From NCBI GenBank assembly GCA_036435485.1, contig CM071595.1, positions 1,612,001 through 1,676,000 on the forward strand: DNA of 64,000 nt, in the 5' to 3' direction. A model generated the notes under the pieces. It had not been told where the DNA came from. It made no database searches and was given only the letters and a program-made list of their open reading frames with translations. Within the stretch, counting starts at the first letter, position 1; each line of letters begins with the position of its first letter. The stretch comes from Saposhnikovia divaricata. Taxonomy: Eukaryota > Streptophyta > Magnoliopsida > Apiales > Apiaceae. Below are positions 1 to 9,562 of the stretch, piece by piece. Both the position numbers and the translations under genes were made by a program.

Positions 1-2
1 CA

Positions 3-171
3 ATATCCCGTGTACTAACCCCTTTGAGAATTTTCCGAAAACCGAGTTTCGAGCATATCAGCTCCGATTCCGGTCTGAATTGCGTCAAATAAAATTTCGT
101 TGAATTCCAATAACCCATAGGAACAAAATATGTAAAAATATCCTTAAAATGGTCCGACTCGATTTTTAAAC
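3..171. repeat. B/D hybrid monomer opening the decamer
   Basis: The head is type B (GAGAATTTTCCG, CCGGTCTG, with the private change TTTCGAGCATATC) and the tail is type D (ATATGTAAAAATATCCTT, GACTCG, TTTTTAAAC), and type A follows. The switch lies between offset about 70 and 128. The hybrid skips C and D, so the decamer is two full tetramers plus two monomers. Identical hybrids start at 1,694, 3,385, 7,103 and 14,874. Confidence 0.85.
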
Positions 172-180
172 ATATCCCGT

Positions 181-184
181 GTAC
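181..184. other. GTAC palindrome in monomer, first of five spaced dyads
   Basis: GTAC sits at monomer offset 10-13 (centre 11.5) in most monomers and is an RsaI recognition sequence. Its centre is 30 bp before the centre of the next dyad. It is lost where the anchor is followed by GTAATAACC or GTAGTAACC. A 4-bp palindrome alone is weak; it is listed for its spacing. Confidence 0.6.
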
Positions 185-204
185 TAACCACTTTGAGGAT
201 TATC

Positions 205-220
205 CGAAAACCGAGTTTCG
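205..220. other. Dyad CGAAA-ACCGAG-TTTCG
   Basis: A perfect 5-bp inverted repeat with a 6-bp spacer lies at monomer offset 34-49 (centre 41.5). In types A and B the arms are CGAAA/TTTCG. In C and D they are CAAAA/TTTTG, so both arms change together and symmetry is kept (for example 5,278-5,293 in a C monomer). Symmetry is broken in the A sub-variant with CCAAAA and TTTCG. It may be a protein site or only a by-product of transitions at two CpGs. Confidence 0.75.
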
Positions 221-235
221 TTCATATCAGCTCCG

Positions 236-249
236 ATTCAGGTCTGAAT
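236..249. other. Dyad ATTCAG-GT-CTGAAT
   Basis: A perfect 6-bp inverted repeat with a 2-bp spacer lies at offset 65-78 (centre 71.5) in types A and D. Type C has one mismatch (ATACAG) and type B has one or more (ATTCCG). Its centre is 30 bp after that of the preceding dyad. Confidence 0.75.
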
Positions 250-263
250 TGCGTCAAATAAAA

Positions 264-280
264 TTTCGTTGAATTCCAAT
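264..280. other. Partial CENP-B-box-like motif
   Basis: TTTCGTTGAATTCCAAT at offset 93-109 shares TTCG, the central A and the following C with the mammalian CENP-B box core (TTCG-N4-A-N2-CGGG), but the terminal GGG is replaced by CAA. Six of nine core positions match. No copy I read restores CGGG, and many B monomers also lose the CpG (TTTTGTTG). I list it as a resemblance, not as a binding site. Confidence 0.25.
271..276. other. EcoRI palindrome GAATTC, one per monomer
   Basis: GAATTC at offset 100-105 (centre 102.5) occurs in almost every monomer, so EcoRI digestion is predicted to reduce the array to 169-bp fragments. Sites are lost in monomers reading GTTAAATTCC (for example near 24,762, 33,531, 41,108, 44,987), CGATTAATTCC (after the 5-bp-deletion B variant), CGTTTAATTCC (domain 3) and GAATTTC (27,121 and 45,663), which should leave dimer bands. 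Confidence 0.9.
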
Positions 281-296
281 AACCCATAGGAACAAA

Positions 297-310
297 ATAT
301 TTAAAAATAT
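297..310. other. Dyad ATATTT-AA-AAATAT
   Basis: A 6-bp inverted repeat with a 2-bp spacer lies at offset 126-139 (centre 132.5). It is perfect in A, C and many B monomers. Type D and some B monomers read ATATGT, giving one mismatch. Its centre is 30 bp after that of the EcoRI palindrome. It is also the most A+T-rich part of the monomer. Confidence 0.75.
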
Positions 311-3300
311 CCACAAAATGGTCTGACCCGATTTTTAACAATATCCCGTGTAATAACCCCTTTGAAAATTTTCCGAAAACCGAGTTTCGATCATATCAGC
401 TCCGATTCCGGTCTGAATTGCGTCAAATAAAATTTCGTTGAATTCCAATAACCAATAGGAACAAAATATTTAAAAATATCCACAAAATGGTCCGACTCGA
501 TTTTTAACAATATCCCGTGTAGTAACCCCTTTGAGGATTATCCAAAAACCGAGTTTTGACTATATAAGCTCCGATACATGTCTGAATTGTGTCAAATAAA
601 ATTTCGTTGAATTCCAATAACCCATAGGAACAAAATATTTAAAAATATCAACAAAATGGTCCGAGCCGATTTTTAACAATATCCCGTGTACTAACCCCTT
701 TGAGGATTATCCAAAAACCGAATTTTGACTATATCAGCTCCGATTCAGGTCTGAATTGCGTTAAATAAAATTTCGTTGAATTCCAATAACCCATAGGAAC
801 AAAATATGTAAAAATATCCTTAAAATGGTCCGACTCGATTTTTAACAATATCCCGTGTACTAACCACTTTGAGGATTATCCGAAAACCGAGTTTCGTTCA
901 TATCACCTCCGATTCAGGTCTGAATTGCGTCAAATAAAATTTCGTTGAATTCCAATAACCCATGGGAACAAAATATTTAAAAATATCCACAAAATGGTCC
1001 GACCCGATTTTTAACAATATCCCGTGTACTAACCCCTTTGAGAATTTTCCGAAAACCGACTTTCGATCATATCAGCTCCGATTCCGGTCCGAACTGCGTC
1101 AAATAAAATTTTGTTGAATTCCAATAACCCATAGGAACAAAATATGTAAAAATATCCACACAATGGTCCGACTCGATTTTTAGCAATATCCCGTGTACTA
1201 ACCCCTTTGAGGATTATCCAAAAACCGAGTTTTGACTATATAAGCTCCGATATAGGTCTGAATTGTGTCAAATAAAATTTCGTTGAATTCCAATAACCCA
1301 TAGGAACAAAATATTTAAAAATATCAACAAAATGGTCCGACCCGATTTTTAACAATATCCCGTGTACTAACCCCTTTTGAGGATTATCCAAAAACCGAGT
1401 TTTGACTATTTCAGCTCCGATTCAGGTCTGAATTGCGTCAAATAAAATTTCGTTGAATTCCAATAACCCATAGGAACAAAATATGTAAAAATATCCTTAA
1501 AATGGTCCGACTTGATTTTTAACAATATCCCGTGTACTAACCACTTTGAGAATTATCCGAAAACCGAGTTTCGTTCATTTCAGCTCCGATTCAGGTCTGA
1601 ATTGTGTCAAATAAAATTTCGTTGAATTCCAATAACCCATAGGAACAAAATATTTAAAAATATCCATAAAATGGACCGACCCGATTTTTAACAATATCCC
1701 GTGTACTAACCCCTTTGAGAATTTTCCGAAAACCGAGTTTCGAGCATATCAGCTCCGATTCCGGTCTGAATTGCGTCAAATAAAATTTCGTTGAATTCCA
1801 ATAACCCATAGGAACAAAATATGTAAAAATATCCTTAAAATGGTCCGACTCGATTTTTAAACATATCCCGTGTACTAACCACTTTGAGGATTATCCGAAA
1901 ACCGAGTTTCGTTCATATCAGCTCCGATTCAGGTCTGAATTGCGTCAAATAAAATTTCGTTGAATTCCAATAACCCATAGGAACAAAATATTTAAAAATA
2001 TCCACAAAATGGTCTGACCCGATTTTTAACAATATCCCGTGTAATAACCCCTTTGAAAATTTTCCGAAAACCGAGTTTCGATCATATCAGCTCCGATTCC
2101 GGTCTGAATTGCGTCAAATAAAATTTCGTTGAATTCCAATAACCAATAGGAAAAAAATATTTAAAAATATCCACAAAATGGTCCGACTCGATTTTTAACA
2201 ATATCCTGTGTAGTAACCCCTTTGAGGATTATCCAAAAACCGAGTTTTGACTATATAAGCTCCGATACAGGTCTGAATTGTGTCAAATAAAATTTCGTTG
2301 AATTCCAATAACCCATAGGAACAAAATATTTAAAAATATCAACAAAATGGTCCGAGCCGATTTTTAACAATATCCCGTGTACTAACCCCTTTGAGGATTA
2401 TCCAAAAACCGAATTTTGACTATATCAGCTCCGATTCAGGTCTGAATTGCGTTAAATAAAATTTCGTTGAATTCCAATAACCCATAGGAACAAAATATGT
2501 AAAAATATCCTTAAAATGGTCCGACTCGATTTTTAACAATATCCCGTGTACTAACCACTTTGAGGATTATCCGAAAACCGAGTTTCGTTCATATCACCTC
2601 CGATTCAGGTCTGAATTGCGTCAAATAAAATTTCGTTGAATTCCAATAACCCATGGGAACAAAATATTTAAAAATATCCACAAAATGGTCCGACCCGATT
2701 TTTAACAATATCCCGTGTACTAACCCCTTTGAGAATTTTCCGAAAACCGACTTTCGATCATATCAGCTCCGATTCCGGTCCGAACTGCGTCAAATAAAAT
2801 TTTGTTGAATTCCAATAACCCATAGGAACAAAATATGTAAAAATATCCACATAATGGTCCGACTCGATTTTTAGCAATATCCCGTGTACTAACCCCTTTG
2901 AGGATTATCCAAAAACCGAGTTTTGACTATATAAGCTCCGATACAGGTCTGAATTGTGTCAAATAAAATTTCGTTGAATTCCAATAACCCATAGGAACAA
3001 AATATTTAAAAATATCAACAAAATGGTCCGACCCGATTTTTAACAATATCCCGTGTACTAACCCCTTTTGAGGATTATCCAAAAACCGAGTTTTGACTAT
3101 TTCAGCTCCGATTCAAGTCTGAATTGCGTCAAATAAAATTTCGTTGAATTCCAATAACCCATAGGAACAAAATATGTAAAAATATCCTTAAAATGGTCCG
3201 ACTTGATTTTTAACAATATCCCGTGTACTAACCACTTTGAGAATTATCCGAAAACCGAGTTTCGTTCATTTCAGCTCCGATTCAGGTCTGAATTGTGTCA

Positions 3301-5075
3301 AATAAAATTTCGTTGAATTCCAATAACCCATAGGAACAAAATATTTAAAAATATCCACAAAATGGTCCGACCCGATTTTTAACAATATCCCGTGTACTAA
3401 CCCCTTTGAGAATTTTCCGAAAACCGAGTTTCGAGCATATCAGCTCCGATTCCGGTCTGAATTGCGTCAAATAAAATTTCGTTGAATTCCAATAACCCAT
3501 AGGAACAAAATATGTAAAAATATCCTTAAAATGGTCCGACTCGATTTTTAAACATATCCCGTGTACTAACCACTTTGAGGATTATCCGAAAACCGAGTTT
3601 CGTTCATATCAGCTCCGATTCAGGTCTGAATTGCGTCAAATAAAATTTCGTTGAATTCCAATAACCCATAGGAACAAAATATTTAAAAATATCCACAAAA
3701 TGGTCTGACCCGATTTTTAACAATATCCCGTGTAATAACCCCTTTGAAAATTTTCCGAAAACCGAGTTTCGATCATATCAGCTCCGATTCCGGTCTGAAT
3801 TGCGTCAAATAAAATTTCGTTGAATTCCAATAACCAATAGGAAAAAAATATTTAAAAATATCCACAAAATGGTCCGACTCGATTTTTAACAATATCCTGT
3901 GTAGTAACCCCTTTGAGGATTATCCAAAAACCGAGTTTTGACTATATAAGCTCCGATACAGGTCTGAATTGTGTCAAATAAAATTTCGTTGAATTCCAAT
4001 AACCCATAGGAACAAAATATTTAAAAATATCAACAAAATGGTCCGAGCCGATTTTTAACAATATCCCGTGTACTAACCCCTTTGAGGATTATCCAAAAAC
4101 CGAATTTTGACTATATCAGCTCCGATTCAGGTCTGAATTGCGTTAAATAAAATTTCGTTGAATTCCAATAACCCATAGGAACAAAATATGTAAAAATATC
4201 CTTAAAATGGTCCGACTCGATTTTTAACAATATCCCGTGTACTAACCACTTTGAGGATTATCCGAAAACCGAGTTTCGTTCATATCACCTCCGATTCAGG
4301 TCTGAATTGCGTCAAATAAAATTTCGTTGAATTCCAATAACCCATGGGAACAAAATATTTAAAAATATCCACAAAATGGTCCGACCCGATTTTTAACAAT
4401 ATCCCGTGTACTAACCCCTTTGAGAATTTTCCGAAAACCGACTTTCGATCATATCAGCTCCGATTCCGGTCCGAACTGCGTCAAATAAAATTTTGTTGAA
4501 TTCCAATAACCCATAGGAACAAAATATGTAAAAATATCCACATAATGGTCCGACTCGATTTTTAGCAATATCCCGTGTACTAACCCCTTTGAGGATTATC
4601 CAAAAACCGAGTTTTGACTATATAAGCTCCGATACAGGTCTGAATTGTGTCAAATAAAATTTCGTTGAATTCCAATAACCCATAGGAACAAAATATTTAA
4701 AAATATCAACAAAATGGTCCGACCCGATTTTTAACAATATCCCGTGTACTAACCCCTTTTGAGGATTATCCAAAAACCGAGTTTTGACTATTTCAGCTCC
4801 GATTCAAGTCTGAATTGCGTCAAATAAAATTTCGTTGAATTCCAATAACCCATAGGAACAAAATATGTAAAAATATCCTTAAAATGGTCCGACTTGATTT
4901 TTAACAATATCCCGTGTACTAACCACTTTGAGAATTATCCGAAAACCGAGTTTCGTTCATTTCAGCTCCGATTCAGGTCTGAATTGTGTCAAATAAAATT
5001 TCGTTGAATTCCAATAACCCATAGGAACAAAATATTTAAAAATATCCACAAAATGGTCCGACCCGATTTTTAACA

Positions 5076-5244
5076 ATATCCCGTGTACTAACCCCTTTGA
5101 GAATTTTCCGAAAACCGAGTTTCGATCATATCAGCTCCGATTCCGGTCCGAACTGCGTCAAATAAAATTTTGTTGAATTCCAATAACCCATAGGAACAAA
5201 ATATGTAAAAATATCCACAAAATGGTCCGACTCGATTTTTAACA
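5076..5244. repeat. Representative type B monomer
   Basis: Type B is recognised by CCCCTTTGAGAATTTTCCG, TTTCGATCATATC and GATTCCGG. Its tail has ATCCACAAAATGG and GACTCG. Two middles occur: GGTCTGAATTGCGTC with TTTCGTTG, and GGTCCGAACTGCGTC with TTTTGTTG (this copy); the second has lost one CpG in the TTTCGTTG motif. Type B sits between A and C. A sub-family (for example 341 and 2,032) reads TAATAACCCC and TTGAAAATTTTCC and is always preceded by the TCTGACCCG or TTTGACCCG tail of the A monomer. Confidence 0.9.
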
Positions 5245-5413
5245 ATATCCCGTGTACTAACCCCTTTGAGGATTATCCAAAAACCGAGTTTTGACTATAT
5301 AAGCTCCGATACAGGTCTGAATTGTGTCAAATAAAATTTCGTTGAATTCCAATAACCCATAGGAACAAAATATTTAAAAATATCAACAAAATGGTCCGAC
5401 CCGATTTTTAACA
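5245..5413. repeat. Representative type C monomer
   Basis: Type C is recognised by GAGGATTATCCAAAAACCGAG followed by TTTTGACTATATAAGC, the middle GATACAGGTCTGAATTGTGTC (TGTGTC instead of TGCGTC), and a tail with ATATCAACAAAATGG and ACCCG. Compared with A and B it lacks three CpGs, each replaced by TG or CA: CCGAAA to CCAAAA, TTTCG to TTTTG, and GCGTC to GTGTC. It follows B and precedes D in the regular cycle. The GATACAGG middle is nearly invariant throughout the 64 kb, which makes C a convenient phase marker. Confidence 0.9.
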
Positions 5414-5582
5414 ATATCCCGTGTACTAACCCCTTTGAGGATTATCCAAAAACCGAGTTTTGACTATATCAGCTCCGATTCAGGTCTGAATTGCGTCAAA
5501 TAAAATTTCGTTGAATTCCAATAACCCATAGGAACAAAATATGTAAAAATATCCTTAAAATGGTCCGACTCGATTTTTAACA
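5414..5582. repeat. Representative type D monomer
   Basis: Type D shares the C head (GGATTATCCAAAAACCGAG, TTTTGACTATATC) but has CAGCTCCGATTCAGG with GCGTC in the middle and a distinctive tail, ATATGTAAAAATATCCTTAAAATGG with GACTCG (shown here in parts). It precedes A. In many units the last bases are TTTTTAAACATATCCC instead of TTTTTAACAATATCCC; I saw this form only where a type A head follows. A sub-family in the decamers (679, 2,370, 4,061) has CCGAATTTTGAC and GCGTTAAATAAAA. Confidence 0.9.
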
Positions 5583-7102
5583 ATATCCCGTGTACTAACC
5601 ACTTTGAGGATTATCCGAAAACCGAGTTTCGTTCATATCAGCTCCGATTCAGGTATGAATTGCGTCAAATAAAATTTCGTTGAATTCCAATAACCCATAG
5701 GAACAAAATATTTAAAAATATCCACAAAATGGTCCGACCCGATTTTTAACAATATCCCGTGTACTAACCCCTTTGAGAATTTTCCGAAAACCGAGTTTCG
5801 ATCATATCAGCTCCGATTCCGGTCTGAATTGCGTCAAATAAAATTTCGTTGAATTCCAATAACCCATAGGAACAAAATATGTAAAAATATCCACAAAATG
5901 GTCCGACTCGATTTTTAACAATATCCCGTGTACTAACCCCTTTGAGGATTATCCAAAAACCGAGTTTTGACTATATAAGCTTCGATACAGGTCTGAATTG
6001 TGTCAAATAAAATTTCGTTGAATTCCAATAACCTATAGGAACAAAATATTTAAAAATATCAACAAAATGGTCCGACCCGATTTTTAATAATATCCCGTGT
6101 ACTAACCCCTTTGAGGATTATCCAAAAACCGAGTTTTGACTATATCAGCTCCGATTCAGGTCTGAATTGCGTCAAATAAAATTTCGTTGAATTCCAATAA
6201 CCCATAGGAACAAAATATGTAAAAATATCCTTAAAATGGTCCGACTCGATTTTTAACAATATCCCGTGTACTAACCACTTTGAGGATTATCCAAAAACCG
6301 AGTTTCGTTCATATCAGCTCCGATTCAGGTCTGAATTGCGTCAAATAAAATTTCGTTGAATTCCAAAAACCCATAGGAACAAAATATTTAAAAATATCCA
6401 TAAAATGGACTGACCCGATTTTTAACAATATCCCGTGTACTAACCCCTTTGAGAATTTTCCGAAAACCGAGTTTCGATCATATCAGCTCCGATTCCGGTC
6501 TGAATTGCGTCAAATAAAATTCGTTGAATTCCAATAACCCATAGGAACAAAATATGTAAAAATATCCACACAATGGTCCGACTCCATTTTTAGCAATATC
6601 CCGTGTACTAACCCCTTTGAGGATTATCCAAAAACCGAGTTTTGACTATATAAGCTCCGATACAGGTCTGAATTGTGTCAAATAAAATTTCGTTGAATTC
6701 CAATAACCCATAGGAACAAAATATTTAAAAATATCAACAAAATGGTCCGACCCGATTTTTAACAATATCCCGTGTACTAACCCCTTTTGAGGATTATCCA
6801 AAAACCGAGTTTTGACTATTTCAGCTCCGATTCAGGTCTGAATTGCGTCAAATAAAATTTCGTTGAATTCCAATAACCCATAGGAACAAAATATGTAAAA
6901 ATATCCTTAAAATGGTCCGACTTGATTTTTAACAATATCCCGTGTACTAACCACTTTGAGAATTATCCGAAAACGAGTTTCGTTCATTTCAGCTCCGATT
7001 CAGGTCTGAATTGTGTCAAATAAAATTTCGTTGAATTCCAATAACCCATAGGAACAAAATATTTAAAAATATCCATAAAATGGACCGACCCGATTTTTAA
7101 CA

Positions 7103-8792
7103 ATATCCCGTGTACTAACCCCTTTGAGAATTTTCCGAAAACCGAGTTTCGAGCATATCAGCTCCGATTCCGGTCTGAATTGCGTCAAATAAAATTTCGT
7201 TGAATTCCAATAACCCATAGGAACAAAATATGTAAAAATATCCTTAAAATGGTCCGACTCGATTTTTAAACATATCCCGTGTACTAACCACTTTGAGGAT
7301 TATCCGAAAACCGAGTTTCGTTCATATCAGCTCCGATTCAGGTCTGAATTGCGTCAAATAAAATTTCGTTGAATTCCAATAACCCATAGGAACAAAATAT
7401 TTAAAAATATCCACAAAATGGTCTGACCCGATTTTTAACAATATCCCGTGTAATAACCCCTTTGAAAATTTTCCGAAAACCGAGTTTCGATCATATCAGC
7501 TCCGATTCCGGTCTGAATTGCGTCAAATAAAATTTCGTTGAATTCCAATAACCAATAGGAACAAAATATTTAAAAATATCCACAAAATGGTCCGACTCGA
7601 TTTTTAACAATATCCCGTGTAGTAACCCCTTTGAGGATTATCCAAAAACCGAGTTTTGACTATATAAGCTCCGATACAGGTCTGAATTGTGTCAAATAAA
7701 ATTTCGTTGAATTCAATAACCCATAGGAACAAAATATTTAAAAATATCAACAAAATGGTCCGAGCCGATTTTTAACAATATCCCGTGTACTAACCCCTTT
7801 GAGGATTATCCAAAAACCGAATTTTGACTATATCAGCTCCGATTCAGGTCTGAATTGCGTTAAATAAAATTTCGTTGAATTCCAATAACCCATAGGAACA
7901 AAATATGTAAAAATATCCTTAAAATGGTCCGACTCGATTTTTAACAATATCCCGTGTACTAACCACTTTGAGGATTATCCGAAAACCGAGTTTCGTTCAT
8001 ATCACCTCCGATTCAGGTCTGAATTGCGTCAAATAAAATTTCGTTGAATTCCAATAACCCATGGGAACAAAATATTTAAAAATATCCACAAAATGGTCCG
8101 ACCCGATTTTTAACAATATCCCGTGTACTAACCCCTTTGAGAATTTTCCGAAAACCGACTTTCGATCATATCAGCTCCGATTCCGGTCCGAACTGCGTCA
8201 AATAAAATTTTGTTGAATTCCAATAACCCATAGGAACAAAATATGTAAAAATATCCACACAATGGTCCGACTCGATTTTTAGCAATATCCCGTGTACTAA
8301 CCCCTTTGAGGATTATCCAAAAACCGAGTTTTGACTATATAAGCTCCGATACAGGTCTGAATTGTGTCAAATAAAATTTCGTTGAATTCCAATAACCCAT
8401 AGGAACAAAATATTTAAAAATATCAACAAAATGGTCCGACCCGATTTTTAACAATATCCCGTGTACTAACCCCTTTTGAGGATTATCCAAAAACCGAGTT
8501 TTGACTATTTCAGCTCCGATTCAGGTCTGAATTGCGTCAAATAAAATTTCGTTGAATTCCAATAACCCATAGGAACAAAATATGTAAAAATATCCTTAAA
8601 ATGGTCCGACTTGATTTTTAACAATATCCCGTGTACTAACCACTTTGAGAATTATCCGAAAACCGAGTTTCGTTCATTTCAGCTCCGATTCAGGTCTGAA
8701 TTGTGTCAAATAAAATTTCGTTGAATTCCAATAACCCATAGGAACAAAATATTTAAAAATATCCACAAAATGGTCCGACCCGATTTTTAACA
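7103..8792. repeat. Displaced fourth decamer (1,690 bp)
   Basis: Opens with the same B/D hybrid and runs through all ten monomers, including the CCCCTTTTGAGG gain near 8,473. It is one base shorter because of a C loss at about 7,714 (GAATTCAATAAC). Its markers (AGGAACAAAATAT, ATCCCGTGTAG, CACACAATGG, ATTCAGGTCTG) match the decamer at 3-1,693 rather than those at 1,694-5,075. Confidence 0.9.
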
Positions 8793-9562
8793 ATATCCCG
8801 TGTACTAACCCCTTTGAGAATTTTCCGAAAACCGAGTTTCGATCATATCAGCTCCGATTCCGGTCCGAACTGCGTCAAATAAAATTTTGTTGAATTCCAA
8901 TAACCCATAGGAACAAAATATGTAAAAATATCCACAAAATGGTCCGACTCGATTTTTAACAATATCCCGTGTACTAACCCCTTTGAGGATTATCCAAAAA
9001 CCGAGTTTTGACTATATAAGCTCCGATACAGGTCTGAATTGTGTCAAATAAAATTTCGTTGAATTCCAATAACCCATAGGAACAAAATATTTAAAAATAT
9101 CAACAAAATGGTCCGACCCGATTTTTAACAATATCCCGTGTACTAACCCCTTTGAGGATTATCCAAAAACCGAGTTTTGACTATATCAGCTCCGATTCAG
9201 GTCTGAATTGCGTCAAATAAAATTTCGTTGAATTCCAATAACCCATAGGAACAAAATATGTCAAAATATCCTTAAAATGGTCCGACTCGATTTTTAACAA
9301 TATCCCGTGTACTAACCACTTTGAGGATTATCCGAAAACCGAGTTTCGTTCATATCAGCTCCGATTCAGGTATGAATTGCGTCAAATAAAATTTCGTTGA
9401 ATTCCAATAACCCATAGGAACAAAATATTTAAAAATATCCACAAAATGGTCCGACCCGATTTTTAACAATATCCCGTGTACTAACCCCTTTGAGAATTTT
9501 CCGAAAATCGAGTTTCGATCATATCAGCTCCGATTCCGTTCTGAATTGCGTCAAATAAAATT
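8793..9562. repeat. Tetramer stretch copied from 5,076 onward
   Basis: Follows the displaced decamer exactly as 5,076 follows the third decamer, 3,717 bp further on (22 monomers minus one base). Both copies share the rare GGTATGAATTG in a type A monomer (5,651 and 9,368). It carries its own substitutions, such as AAAATCGAG near 9,506 and CCGTTCTG near 9,537, and then passes into the first dodecamer. Confidence 0.75.

Larger units (their letters stand above)
172..340. repeat. Representative type A monomer
   Basis: Type A is recognised by CCACTTTGAGG near offset 17-27, then TTATCCG and TTTCGTTC, the middle GATTCAGGTCTG, and a tail with ATATTTAAAAATATCCAC or CCAT and ACCCG before the next anchor. 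Type A follows type D and precedes type B. This copy carries all five short palindromic elements described separately. Its tail has GTCTGACCCG where most A copies have GTCCGACCCG. A sub-variant with TTATCCAAAAACCGAG and a TTTCGTTC head (for example near 6,290, 14,060, 47,450 and 57,420) usually pairs with CCAAAAACCC and TGGACCGACCC or TGGACTGACCC downstream. Confidence 0.9.
3..5075. repeat. Three tandem 1,691-bp decamers
   Basis: Copies start at 3, 1,694 and 3,385. Each has ten monomers in the order B/D hybrid, A, B, C, D, A, B, C, D, A; length is 10 x 169 plus one extra T in the ninth monomer (CCCCTTTTGAGG near 1,370, 3,066 and 4,757). Copies 2 and 3 share changes that copy 1 lacks: AGGAAAAAAATAT, ATCCTGTGTAG, CACATAATGG and ATTCAAGTCTG. 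Copy 1 ends with ATAAAATGGACCG while 2 and 3 end with ACAAAATGGTCCG. Copies 2 and 3 are therefore the more recent pair. Confidence 0.93.
5076..5751. repeat. Basic 676-bp tetramer unit (B-C-D-A)
   Basis: Four consecutive monomers of 169 bp each (5,076 B; 5,245 C; 5,414 D; 5,583 A) form the basic higher-order unit. The same order recurs across all three domains, so 676 bp is the oldest visible higher-order period. Larger units are multiples of it or multiples disturbed by hybrid or skipped monomers. Within the window, same-type monomers from different tetramers look more alike than neighbouring monomers of different type, the usual sign of a true higher-order repeat. Confidence 0.88.
5076..7102. 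repeat. Twelve-monomer block between decamers
   Basis: Three tetramers (2,027 bp net: 12 x 169 plus the CCCCTTTTGAGG gain near 6,785, minus one base near 6,521 and one near 6,974). The first two tetramers are ordinary B-C-D-A. The last part, from about 6,550, carries decamer markers (CACACAATGG, TTTTTAGC, CCCCTTTTGAGG, GAGAATTATCCG), so it is the right-hand part of a decamer joined to a dodecamer-like left part. One C monomer has a HindIII palindrome at 5,977-5,982 and CCTATAGG nearby. Confidence 0.8.

Noticed and set aside
264..280. A genuine CENP-B box.
   Set aside because: The essential terminal GGG is absent in all copies I read; kept only as a low-confidence resemblance.
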